This document shows positions 24,195-31,889 of a stretch of 37,628 nucleotides of DNA, piece by piece. Source of the DNA: Melioribacter roseus (GTDB taxonomy: Bacteria > Bacteroidota > Ignavibacteria > Ignavibacteriales > Melioribacteraceae); the NCBI GenBank assembly GCA_020724265.1, contig DYHH01000033.1, forward strand, positions 1 to 37,628. The letters run 5' to 3'. A model generated the notes under the pieces. That model worked only from the letters and a program-made list of their open reading frames with translations. It was not told the origin of the DNA and made no database searches. Within the stretch, counting starts at the first letter, position 1. Every line of letters starts with the position of its first letter. The position numbers and the translations under genes were made by a program.

Positions 24195-24255
24195 TGAATA
24201 AAATAAACCGGGGATAACGAGAAAATCTAAAAACATTTTGTTATCCCCGATTTTG
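24195..24255. terminator. Terminator-like hairpin, copy 2 of the dispersed 60-bp repeat
   Basis: CGGGGATAA (24209-24217) pairs with TTATCCCCG (24241-24249). Relative to the copy at 19541-19600 it has two substitutions and one indel. On the minus strand the hairpin is followed by GGTTTATTTTATT, so it can terminate the hypothetical gene that ends at 24299. No + strand gene precedes it, unlike copy 1. Confidence 0.65.
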
Positions 24256-24298
24256 TAGGGGAACTTATAAGGTTTTCTTATAAGAAAAAATTGATTAG

Positions 24299-24886
24299 TT
24301 AATATCTCTCAACAACAACTTTATCAAAATGATTAAATACTTCTTTTTGTTCCAGGGTTAACTCTTCGCCAAATATTATCTTAATTAAATTATTGCGTGC
24401 AATCATAGATTCGTATATATCATCAGAGAATAAAATCTCGATGTAATCTTCTACTTTTGATATACTTTCCTCTTTGCCGCAAAATGAAAGCAGCATAGAA
24501 AATATTTCGTAGAGTTTATGTTTATCAAAATTCTCGGAGTGGTTGTTATAAGCAATTGCCAAAGTTGCACCGGCAAAGTATGCAAGCTCTATTTTTACAT
24601 TACCATGAAGGGAAATTTTTTCTTTAATCAAACTAAAGAATGCAGTCAAGTATTCATAAATGTCACGTTCATTTCTATACCCGGGAAAAGTAATTATCGA
24701 TTCACCAAAAACATTTTTATAATCATCTTCAAATAAAAAGAGAGTTTTGTAATTCTGCTTACAATTGAGGGTGATAGGATTTTGTGTATTGCCCCCTAAT
24801 AATGATTCAATTTCACTTTCGAATAGAGAAAAAAAGTAGCCTAACTTAAAGGAAGATGCGATAACCTTACTAAGAGGGATCTGCAT
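24299..24886 (-). CDS. Hypothetical protein, 195 residues
   Basis: I do not recognise this protein. It is predicted soluble and mostly helical, without a signal peptide or membrane segment. Visible features are an acidic middle (LFLFEDDYKNVFGE), FPGYRNERDIYEYLTAFFSLIKEKISLHGNVKIELAYFAGATLAIAY, and an acidic C-terminal half (EDYIEILFSDDIYESMIARNNLIKIIFGEELT). The ATG at 24886 has a good AGGAG site five bases away, which supports real expression. It is a monocistronic gene with a terminator-like hairpin downstream. Confidence 0.65.
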   Translation of the reverse strand: MQIPLSKVIASSFKLGYFFSLFESEIESLLGGNTQNPITLNCKQNYKTLFLFEDDYKNVFGESIITFPGYRNERDIYEYLTAFFSLIKEKISLHGNVKIELAYFAGATLAIAYNNHSENFDKHKLYEIFSMLLSFCGKEESISKVEDYIEILFSDDIYESMIARNNLIKIIFGEELTLEQKEVFNHFDKVVVERY

Positions 24887-25222
24887 AAAACTCCTGATTA
24901 TAATGTACGAAATTAAATTTTTTGATATTCGTTAAATTGTTATAATTTCTATACTTACGAGGATTAAATATAGCAAAACTTTATATCCTCCGAATCCGTA
25001 TAATTACTTAGTAATAAAAGATTTTTTTCCTTACTACTAAGTACTTATACCTAATTATCTTCAAATCCTTGCAGTCAATATTTCTTTATAAAATAACTCA
25101 AAAAAGCAGTGTTGTGTTTACTAATTAATTTATCATCACAGCTATTAAGTATAACTGAATTGTGAAAAGTAAATTGTTGATTAACTCTAAACGGGGATTG
25201 AAAGGAAAATTATTTTGCGATT
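24887..25222. other. AT-rich intergenic region without recognisable genes
   Basis: I see no gene here. A weak hairpin, ACTTAGTA (25006-25013) with TACTAAGT (25035-25042), is the only structure noticed. The right part should contain the transcript end of the small membrane protein gene, and the left part the promoter of the 195-residue gene. Confidence 0.5.
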
Positions 25223-25600
25223 TTAATTAAGCGGATAGTTCTTTAGTGATGTTCTATTTTTTAATTGAGTTGTATTTAAAATACTATACCTGTTATTCTC
25301 CGGCGACTTATTTCCACGAATAATTATTCCGGAGTTATTCGTTATTATTTTTTCATCATTTGAATATGTTGGAGCGCTGTACTTTGTTTGGTTTAACAAT
25401 CCGGGTTCAAGGTTTGTATATTTTGTAGCATATTGATGATGGTACTTGATAATTTTTTTTAATTGCTCTCGATTCTGTGTTGTTTTTTCTTCATACTTAT
25501 TTTTAATGGTTTTGAAAAAAATGAAGGAGATTATTAACACGAATAAAAGTGCAGTAAGGAAATAAAAAATTATGTCTGTTATTAAGGGTATTAATTCCAT
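25223..25600 (-). CDS. Small single-pass membrane protein, hypothetical
   Basis: This 125-residue open frame begins with one long hydrophobic segment (ITDIIFYFLTALLFVLIISFIFF, residues 8-30). A basic, polar tail rich in Asn, Lys, Thr and Tyr follows (NKYEEKTTQNREQLKKIIKYHHQY), probably cytoplasmic. No domain was recognised. There is no convincing ribosome-binding site before the ATG. Composition and the clear transmembrane helix argue that it is real, but it could be a lineage-specific orphan. Confidence 0.5.
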   Translation of the reverse strand: MELIPLITDIIFYFLTALLFVLIISFIFFKTIKNKYEEKTTQNREQLKKIIKYHHQYATKYTNLEPGLLNQTKYSAPTYSNDEKIITNNSGIIIRGNKSPENNRYSILNTTQLKNRTSLKNYPLN

Positions 25601-25699
25601 ATGAACTGTAAATATTCGGCTTGAAAATAGACAAAATTGATGCCATAGAAAAAATTCTTTGAAAGTGTGAAAACTAATGTAATAAACTAAAAAGATGTC

Positions 25700-25906
25700 T
25701 CATTTATTTTTATAGTGATTTTTTTGAGACAAATTTTCACTTTTATTTTCATCTGTCTTCATTTCCGTATTGCAGGTTTCTCCTTTGCAGCATTCATCAA
25801 TATTTGTTTTACATATAGAACATTGCCCGTGCCCGTGAATCCAGATTATTTCAACTAAATTACCGCACCAATTACAGATTACCGGTCTTTTATTAGGCTT
25901 ATTCAT
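25700..25906 (-). CDS. Small CxxC zinc-ribbon-like protein
   Basis: This 68-residue protein has CNWCGNLVEIIWIHGHGQCSICKTNIDECCKGETC near its start. Two CxxC pairs (Cys11/14 and Cys29/32) separated by 14 residues suggest a zinc ribbon, and a cysteine-rich CC...C segment follows. The polar, lysine- and asparagine-rich tail looks disordered. A redox or metal-binding role is possible. It is separated from the small membrane protein gene by 99 bases and shares its orientation. Confidence 0.65.
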   Translation of the reverse strand: MNKPNKRPVICNWCGNLVEIIWIHGHGQCSICKTNIDECCKGETCNTEMKTDENKSENLSQKNHYKNK

Positions 25907-26017
25907 GAAACTTTATCTCTACTGTTTATGTAATAGAAGAACAGAAAATATTAAAGCGAAATTAATTCAGAAGAATTTTGTAATTTCGTCAACCTCACAA
26001 AAAAATATTTGCATATA

Positions 26018-26437
26018 ATGAAATTAAACGTATTTGACCGCAGTAACTACCTAAAAGGACTTTTGGTCTTAATAAGTAAAGATAAAAAAATTTCTGATGA
26101 TGAAAGTGATTTTATAATGAAAGTCGGCAAGACTTTGGGTTTTGATAAAGAGTTTTGCGAAGAAGCAATTGAGACACTCCTTGAAAATAATTACATATCG
26201 CAAGAACCTCCCGAGTTTTCAAACGTCGAATTTGCAAGAAGTTTTATTGAAGATGCAATTTCTGTTGCAATTACCGATAATGAACTGAGCCAATTAGAAA
26301 TCGGTTACTTAAAAGCAATTGCAGAGAAAAACCATGTAGATGATGATTGGTTTGTAAGACAATTATCAACTGCAGATAAAATTTCTAAAAATATTAAATT
26401 CGATATTCCGCATCTTTCGGTTGAAAAACATCTATAA
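26018..26437 (+). CDS. TerB-like domain protein
   Basis: This 139-residue, all-helical acidic protein resembles the TerB fold seen in tellurite-resistance and stress proteins: YLKGLLVLISKDKKISDDESDFIMKVGKTLG, then a second similar half SFIEDAISVAITDNELSQLEIGYLKAIAEKNHVDD. Each half has an acidic loop (KKISDDE, DNELSQLE), as in the metal-binding loops of TerB. The ATG at 26018 is preferred over a TTG at 26009. The tricorn protease gene follows 24 bases later and may be co-transcribed. The match is by pattern only. Confidence 0.6.
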   Translation: MKLNVFDRSNYLKGLLVLISKDKKISDDESDFIMKVGKTLGFDKEFCEEAIETLLENNYISQEPPEFSNVEFARSFIEDAISVAITDNELSQLEIGYLKAIAEKNHVDDDWFVRQLSTADKISKNIKFDIPHLSVEKHL

Positions 26438-26461
26438 CATTAACAAAATATAAGGAACACA

Positions 26462-29400
26462 ATGAAGAGATTAATTCTATTAATTGCGCTTCTGTTTATC
26501 TTTTTCTCAAGTTTTTATTCTCAAGAAGAAGGAAGACTCCTACGATTTCCAACCATTCATAATGATCAAGTTGTATTTACATATACAGGTGATCTTTATG
26601 CAGTATCAGCAAACGGTGGAATTGCCCGCAAATTAACTAATCATGTCGGTTTGGAATTATTTCCTCGTTTTTCTAATGACGGGAAATGGATTGCATTTAC
26701 CGGGCAGTATGACGGCAATACAGAAGTTTATGTTATGCCTTCAACCGGTGGTAAACCAAAAAGATTAACATATTCTGCAACTCTCGGAAGAGATGATGTC
26801 TCCGATAGGATGGGTCCAAATAATTTAGTAATGGGATGGACTCCGGATGATAAAAACGTTCTCTTTCGTTCTAGAATGTATGAATTCAATGATTTCAAAG
26901 GACATCTTTTCTTAGCTCCGGTTGACGGTGGTATTCACAAACAATTACCCCTGCCGAGAGGCGGTTTTGCTTCTTATTCACCGGATGGAAAAAAGCTGGC
27001 ATATAATAGAATATTCAGAGAATTCAGAACTTGGAAAAAATACCGCGGCGGTATGGCTGACGATATTTCAATTTATGATTTTGAAACTAAGCAGACGAAA
27101 TCAATTGCGGAATCTCCCGCGCAAGATATTATTCCGATGTGGCATGGAGATAATATTTACTTTTTATCCGACCGTGATGAAAATGCAAGAATGAATTTAT
27201 ACGTTTATCATTTAACAACCGGTGAAACAAGAAAACTAACTAACTACACCAATTTCGATATCAAATTCCCTTCACTCGGAAATAATGCAATTGTTTATGA
27301 ATATGCCGGTTACATATATCGTTTTGATCTTGAAACTGAAGTAAGCAAAAAAATAGATGTTCAATTTGCCGAAGATTTTGCAGTAAGCAGACCCAAACAA
27401 GTTGATGTAAGTAAATCTGTAAGTAATTATGAAATTTCACCTGATGGCAAACGAGCATTATTTGGAGCAAGAGGTGAAGTTTTTACTGTACCTGCCGAAA
27501 GCGGTATTACAAGAAATTTAACCAACTCATCCGGCGCTCATGAAAGAAATTCAAAGTGGTCACCTGATGGAAAATACATCGCATACATTTCGGATAAATC
27601 CGGCGAAGATGAAGTTTATATTATCCCACAAGATGGCGGAGGCGAAGCAATTCAAATAACAGATCAAAAAGGTGCTTATAAATGGCAGCTAAGTTGGTCG
27701 CCCGACAGTAAAAAAATATTATTCTCTGATAGAGAACTAAAACTCTACTTTGTCGATATCGATTCTAAAAAAGTGACCGAAGTTGCACAAGGAGAAACGG
27801 GAAGAGGTTTCTTTGGTTCTTGGTCACCAGATAGTAAATGGATAACTTATGCGCTTCCCGAACACAGAAAAATGAATAGAATTTGGGTTTACTCGCTTGA
27901 TGAAAAGAAAAGTTATCCTCTAACTGATGATTGGTATAATTCGGGTTCACCGGTATTCTCGGAAGACGGGAAATATATTTATTTTGTTTCGCAAAGAGAT
28001 TTCAGACCTACATATAGCTGGACTGAATGGAATCATGCATATCAAGATATGAGCGGTATTTATTTAATCACACTTGCAAAAGATACCAAATCACCATTCG
28101 AACCGAAGAATGACGAAGTTGAAATAAAGAAAGACGAAAAAGATGATAAGAAAGATGCCAAAGAAGAATCAAAAAATGTTAAAATAGATTTTGACGGGAT
28201 TACCGATAGAACGGTGAAAGTGCCTATCTCTGCAAGTAACTATTTTAGTCTTTCATCAGTAGGTTCAAAAATTTATTATATGAGAAACGGTAGTAAAGAT
28301 TCAAAAGCAGTTTTGTTGATGTATGATTTGGAAAAACAAAAAGAAACCGAACTCGGTAATGTTAATGGATATGAAATTTCCGCAGATAATAAGAAGATGT
28401 TGGTAGGTGCAAATAATTCTTATTATATAATTGATCTTCCTAATGGAAAGATTGACTTAAAAGAAAGTCTTGATTTGTCCGGTTTGAAAATGCACCTCGA
28501 CAGACATGAAGAATGGCGGCAGATTTTCCACCAAGCTTCGCGTGCGGTAAGGGATTTCTTCTATGTTGAAAACATGCACGGTTTAGATTGGAATGCAAAC
28601 GTGGAAAAATATGAAGCTCTTCTTGATAATGTGAATCATAGAATTGACTTAACTTATATTATGGGCGAAATGGTCGGCGAACTAAATGTCGGTCATGCTT
28701 ATGTCGGAGGTGGCGATTATGAAAAACCCGATAGAATTAAAACCGGTTTACTCGGTGCTCAAGTTGAACTTGATAAATCCGGATTCTATAAAATAACAAG
28801 AATATTAGACGGTGCTAACTGGGATAAATCGCTTCGTTCACCGTTAAAAGAAATTGGTGTTAATGCAAAAGTTGGCGATTATATAATAGCAGTAGACGGA
28901 AAACAACTCAACGAATCAACTAATCTATTTGCCGAACTTACGGGCAAAGCTGATAAACAAGTTGTGCTTACTTTAAATAGCAAACCCACGAAAGTTGGAG
29001 CAAGAGATGTTATTGTTGTTCCGGTTGATGACGAATCAAATCTATATTATTATAACTGGGTAAAAGATAATATTGAAAAAGTTAGTAAAGCTACTGACGG
29101 AAAAGTCGGCTATTTACATATACCAGATATGGGAGCCGGTGGATTAAATGAATTTGTGAAAAGATATTATCCGCAGCTCGGTAAAGAAGCGTTAATAATT
29201 GATGTGCGTGGAAACGGCGGTGGTAATGTTTCTCCGATGATTATTGAAAGATTACGACGCGAAGCAATCATGATGGACAACGTTAGGAATAATAAACCTT
29301 CACCGGATCCCGACGGATTATTAGTCGGTCCGAAAGTAATGTTGATCGATGAATTCTCCGCTTCCGATGGAGACATTGTGAATTATCGATTCAGACAATA

Positions 29401-29710
29401 TGGTCTTGGTCCGATAATCGGTAAAAGAAGCTGGGGCGGAACTGTCGGTATATGGGGTTCGTTACCTTATGTTGACGGCGGTACTGTAATGGTTCCCGAA
29501 GCCGGTCTGTTCGATCTTAACGGAAAAGATTGGCTGATTGAAGGAACAGGTGTTGAACCGGATATAGTTGTTGATAACGATCCCGCAAAAGAATGGGCTG
29601 GCGAAGATCAACAGTTAAACCGGGCAATTGAAGAAATTCAAAAATTGATGAAAGAATATCCTACAAAACTCCCAGAAAAAGCTCCCGAAGGAGATATAAA
29701 AGTAAATTAA
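26462..29710 (+). CDS. Tricorn protease homologue (S41 family), exported
   Basis: This 1082-residue protein has a signal peptide (MKRLILLIALLFIFFSSFYSQ), so it acts outside the cytoplasm, unlike archaeal tricorn. Two beta-propellers built from PD40-like repeats follow (RFSNDGKWIAFTG, KWSPDGKYIAYISD, SWSPDSKKILFSD, SWSPDSKWITYA). Then come a lysine/aspartate-rich linker (about 550-570), a core domain, a PDZ domain (TGLLGAQVELDKSGFYKITRIL ... VGDYIIAVDGKQL) and the second core half with LIIDVRGNGGG. Likely catalytic residues are His745, Ser968 in DEFSASDGD and Glu1027 in WLIEGTGVEPD. The position matching the first serine of the archaeal tetrad is Gly744. Tricorn proteins trim peptides. AAGGA lies seven bases before the ATG. 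Confidence 0.9.
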   Translation: MKRLILLIALLFIFFSSFYSQEEGRLLRFPTIHNDQVVFTYTGDLYAVSANGGIARKLTNHVGLELFPRFSNDGKWIAFTGQYDGNTEVYVMPSTGGKPKRLTYSATLGRDDVSDRMGPNNLVMGWTPDDKNVLFRSRMYEFNDFKGHLFLAPVDGGIHKQLPLPRGGFASYSPDGKKLAYNRIFREFRTWKKYRGGMADDISIYDFETKQTKSIAESPAQDIIPMWHGDNIYFLSDRDENARMNLYVYHLTTGETRKLTNYTNFDIKFPSLGNNAIVYEYAGYIYRFDLETEVSKKIDVQFAEDFAVSRPKQVDVSKSVSNYEISPDGKRALFGARGEVFTVPAESGITRNLTNSSGAHERNSKWSPDGKYIAYISDKSGEDEVYIIPQDGGGEAIQITDQKGAYKWQLSWSPDSKKILFSDRELKLYFVDIDSKKVTEVAQGETGRGFFGSWSPDSKWITYALPEHRKMNRIWVYSLDEKKSYPLTDDWYNSGSPVFSEDGKYIYFVSQRDFRPTYSWTEWNHAYQDMSGIYLITLAKDTKSPFEPKNDEVEIKKDEKDDKKDAKEESKNVKIDFDGITDRTVKVPISASNYFSLSSVGSKIYYMRNGSKDSKAVLLMYDLEKQKETELGNVNGYEISADNKKMLVGANNSYYIIDLPNGKIDLKESLDLSGLKMHLDRHEEWRQIFHQASRAVRDFFYVENMHGLDWNANVEKYEALLDNVNHRIDLTYIMGEMVGELNVGHAYVGGGDYEKPDRIKTGLLGAQVELDKSGFYKITRILDGANWDKSLRSPLKEIGVNAKVGDYIIAVDGKQLNESTNLFAELTGKADKQVVLTLNSKPTKVGARDVIVVPVDDESNLYYYNWVKDNIEKVSKATDGKVGYLHIPDMGAGGLNEFVKRYYPQLGKEALIIDVRGNGGGNVSPMIIERLRREAIMMDNVRNNKPSPDPDGLLVGPKVMLIDEFSASDGDIVNYRFRQYGLGPIIGKRSWGGTVGIWGSLPYVDGGTVMVPEAGLFDLNGKDWLIEGTGVEPDIVVDNDPAKEWAGEDQQLNRAIEEIQKLMKEYPTKLPEKAPEGDIKVN

Positions 29711-29720
29711 TTTCATTTAG

Positions 29721-29753
29721 AGAGATTCCATCTTTCCAAAAGATGGAATCTCT
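29721..29753 (+). terminator. Perfect 15-bp hairpin after the tricorn protease gene
   Basis: AGAGATTCCATCTTT (29721-29735) pairs perfectly with AAAGATGGAATCTCT (29739-29753) around a three-base loop. It begins eleven bases after the stop. There is no U-run, only CTACTTCC, so termination may be of the U-less type or the stem may stabilise the 3' end. Confidence 0.65.
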
Positions 29754-29833
29754 ACTACTTCCTTAAAAATTTTTCCATTTGATACAAATCCCGATTTAAT
29801 TTATACTTACCATCCCAATAGATAAAATAATTT

Positions 29834-30646
29834 GTGAAAGAAACGACTTTAAATATAGTAGATAAAGGAATTGATGAATTAATCGGTCACCACGAATTAC
29901 TTCATGAATTTTATAGTATTCATCTTAAGAATGAAAGAGATATCATTATTTGGTTTCCTCCTTCTTATCAATCCAGTTCAAAAAGATATCCCGTGCTTTA
30001 TATGCATGATGGACAGAATTTGTTTTCACCTTCAACTGCTTATATCGGTAAAGATTGGCGGGTTGATGAGACGTTAACGAAACTTATTCATCAAAAAAAA
30101 ATTGAAGAATTGATAGTTGTAGGAATCTATAACACAAAAGATAGATTGGAAGAATATAATCTTTGGACGGAGAAGGGGAAAAATTATTTTCAATTTATTC
30201 GTAAGGAATTAAAACCCTATATTGATGAACAATACAAAACCAAAGCAGATAGAAACAATACTTATGTTATGGGTTCTTCGCTTGGGGGATTGTACTCATT
30301 TCAATTGATTTGGTATTATCCAAATGTATTTTCAAAAGCTGCTTGTCTTTCAAATTCGTTTTGGGTTGACGATAAGAAAATTTTCAAGGAAGTGAAGAAA
30401 GATAAAGCACCGTTGAAAGATATTACCTTATATATCGACTGCGGTGATGAAGAAAAAAAGTTAATAGATGATTCAAAAAAAATGATTAAACTTTTAAAAG
30501 AAACCGGTTATGTAAATAATCAAAATCTTTTTTCGCATATTCAAAAAGGGGGCAAACATTCCGAAGAAGATTGGGCCAATAGATTACATATACCGTTTAC
30601 AAAATTATTCCCGAGGAAAAATGATCCAAGCATCTACATTGGTTAA
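29834..30646 (+). CDS. Putative esterase, alpha/beta hydrolase of the Fes/esterase-D type
   Basis: This 270-residue enzyme has the opening strand DIIIWFPPSYQSSSKRYPVLYMHDGQNLF, the nucleophile elbow GSSLGG (YVMGSSLGGLYSFQL), a later acid region (LYIDCGDEEKKLIDD) and a C-terminal histidine (GGKHSEEDW). These match the putative-esterase family (PF00756-like), whose members hydrolyse siderophore or acyl esters. No signal peptide is visible, so it may act in the cytoplasm. The start is a GTG. There is no ATG between it and the conserved domain and no strong ribosome-binding site. It overlaps the next gene by 26 bases. Confidence 0.85.
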   Translation: MKETTLNIVDKGIDELIGHHELLHEFYSIHLKNERDIIIWFPPSYQSSSKRYPVLYMHDGQNLFSPSTAYIGKDWRVDETLTKLIHQKKIEELIVVGIYNTKDRLEEYNLWTEKGKNYFQFIRKELKPYIDEQYKTKADRNNTYVMGSSLGGLYSFQLIWYYPNVFSKAACLSNSFWVDDKKIFKEVKKDKAPLKDITLYIDCGDEEKKLIDDSKKMIKLLKETGYVNNQNLFSHIQKGGKHSEEDWANRLHIPFTKLFPRKNDPSIYIG

Positions 30647-31124
30647 GAAATTGGATTTACAACCGCATCCCGAAGGCGGTTATTTCAAAGAAGTTTATCG
30701 TTCAGATGAATTGATTAAAATACAAGGATTACCTGAACGTTACTCTTCCGAAAGATGCTTCGGCACTTCAATTTACTACATGTTGGAAGGCGAACAGTTT
30801 TCCGCATTTCATAAATTGCAATCGGATGAAACCTGGCATTTTTATTTAGGCTCACCGATTGTTCTACATTTAATTTCTTCAGAAGGAAGCTATTCAAAGA
30901 TTGTTCTCGGAAAGAATATTACCGAAGATGAAATTCTACAATACACAATTCCCAAAGAAACATGGTTCTCGGCGGAAGTAAAAGATAGAAATACTTATTC
31001 GTTGGTAGGATGCACAGTCGCACCCGGTTTTGATTTTAAGGATTTTCAATTTGGGAAGAGAGATGAACTAATGAAACTACTTCCTTCACAAAGTGATATA
31101 ATTTCAAAATTTACGCGCGAATAA
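30621..31124 (+). CDS. DUF985 cupin-family protein
   Basis: This 167-residue beta-barrel protein has LDLQPHPEGGYFKEVYRS, SIYYMLEGEQFSAFHKLQSDETWHFYLGSPI and FSAEV..., which are the marks of the DUF985 (cupin_5) family. The two cupin metal-site histidines (HKLQSDETWHFY) are visible. The molecular function of the family is not established. It overlaps the esterase gene and has a GAGGAAA site, so the two are translated together. Confidence 0.85.
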   Translation: MIQASTLVKKLDLQPHPEGGYFKEVYRSDELIKIQGLPERYSSERCFGTSIYYMLEGEQFSAFHKLQSDETWHFYLGSPIVLHLISSEGSYSKIVLGKNITEDEILQYTIPKETWFSAEVKDRNTYSLVGCTVAPGFDFKDFQFGKRDELMKLLPSQSDIISKFTRE

Positions 31125-31159
31125 TTTCTTTTCTACATTTTATTGATCGAAGTTTCTAT

Positions 31160-31209
31160 TTCAATTGCAATTGAATAATTTGATTAATATAGCTATAATA
31201 CGGCTATAA
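31160..31209 (+). promoter_or_regulatory. Control region of the antitoxin-toxin operon
   Basis: A perfect 16-bp palindrome TTCAATTGCAATTGAA (31160-31175) is followed by a direct repeat of GCTATAA (31192-31198 and 31203-31209), one helical turn apart and overlapping the probable -7 region. The arrangement suggests autoregulation by the antitoxin or its complex. Confidence 0.45.
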
Positions 31210-31237
31210 AATTAAATGTAATAATAGGTGAATAAAA

Positions 31238-31501
31238 ATGGGTAAAACTGTCACTGTAAGGGCTATGATTGATCCTAAGAAAAAGGAAAGAGTAAGCAGA
31301 ATTCTATCACGCTTGGGAATTAATCATTCTGAAGCAATCAATATTTACTATAGTTTGATAGAAGAATACAAGGGACTTCCTTTCGATATCAAATTGCCGG
31401 GTGGAGATTCTTCTAATCAAAATATAACTCCGGAAGTTGTTGATTATCTAAAAGAAAGTATCAAAAAAAATCATAGTCTAGGTGAATTGTTGGCTAAATG
31501 A
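31238..31501 (+). CDS. RelB/DinJ-type antitoxin
   Basis: This 87-residue protein opens with a ribbon-helix-helix that looks like RelB/DinJ: KTVTVRAMIDPKKKERVSRILSRLGINHSEAINIYYSLIEEYKGLPFDIKLP. The C-terminal part (TPEVVDYLKESIKKNHSLGELL) is the likely toxin-binding extension. Its stop overlaps the following doc start as ATGA. RelB/DinJ antitoxins usually accompany RelE or YafQ mRNases, so the partnership with a Doc kinase is a mixed one. Confidence 0.8.
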   Translation: MGKTVTVRAMIDPKKKERVSRILSRLGINHSEAINIYYSLIEEYKGLPFDIKLPGGDSSNQNITPEVVDYLKESIKKNHSLGELLAK

Positions 31502-31875
31502 AAAAATACTTATCTGTATCGGATGTAATTTATATTCAAAAAATTTTGATCGATGAATTTGGTGGAATTCACGGAATTAGAGATAATAAAGCAATTGAAT
31601 CTGCTGTACTTCGACCACAATCAGGATATTATAAATCTCTCTTTGAAGAAGCAGCTGCACTGATGGAAAGTTTAGCGATTAATCATTGTTTCATTGATGG
31701 GAATAAAAGAGTTTCTTTCTTTTCAGCAGATGTATTTTTAAGAATGAATGGATATTATATTGCATGTGATCCTGATGAGGCAAATCAATTTTATGTAAAA
31801 AATCTCTCAAGCGGTTCTTTTCGTATTGAAAAAATTAAGAGATGGCTCAATGGAAAAATCAAGAAAATTGAGTAG
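31498..31875 (+). CDS. doc: Doc/Fic-family toxin (death-on-curing)
   Basis: This 125-residue protein has the Doc version of the Fic motif, HCFIDGNKR (residues 63-71), matching HxFx(D/N)xNKR. The N-terminal VIYIQKILIDEFGGIHGIRD and the C-terminal helices match the death-on-curing type. Doc proteins phosphorylate elongation factor Tu and stop translation until neutralised by the antitoxin. All active-site residues are present, so it is probably functional. It is coupled to the antitoxin by a 4-base overlap. Confidence 0.88.
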   Translation: MKKYLSVSDVIYIQKILIDEFGGIHGIRDNKAIESAVLRPQSGYYKSLFEEAAALMESLAINHCFIDGNKRVSFFSADVFLRMNGYYIACDPDEANQFYVKNLSSGSFRIEKIKRWLNGKIKKIE

Positions 31876-31889
31876 CAAATTTAAATAAA

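Larger units (their letters stand above)
23951..24298. other. Gap containing the T9SS remnant and a terminator-like repeat
   Basis: This stretch between the PD40 gene and the next minus-strand gene contains the collapsed T9SS gene (24027-24173), a GGAGG site with an ATG that opens only a six-codon frame (MKKKFL then stop, from 24014), and the second copy of the 60-bp hairpin repeat (24195-24255). It reads as the decayed remains of one or more cargo genes. Confidence 0.6.
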
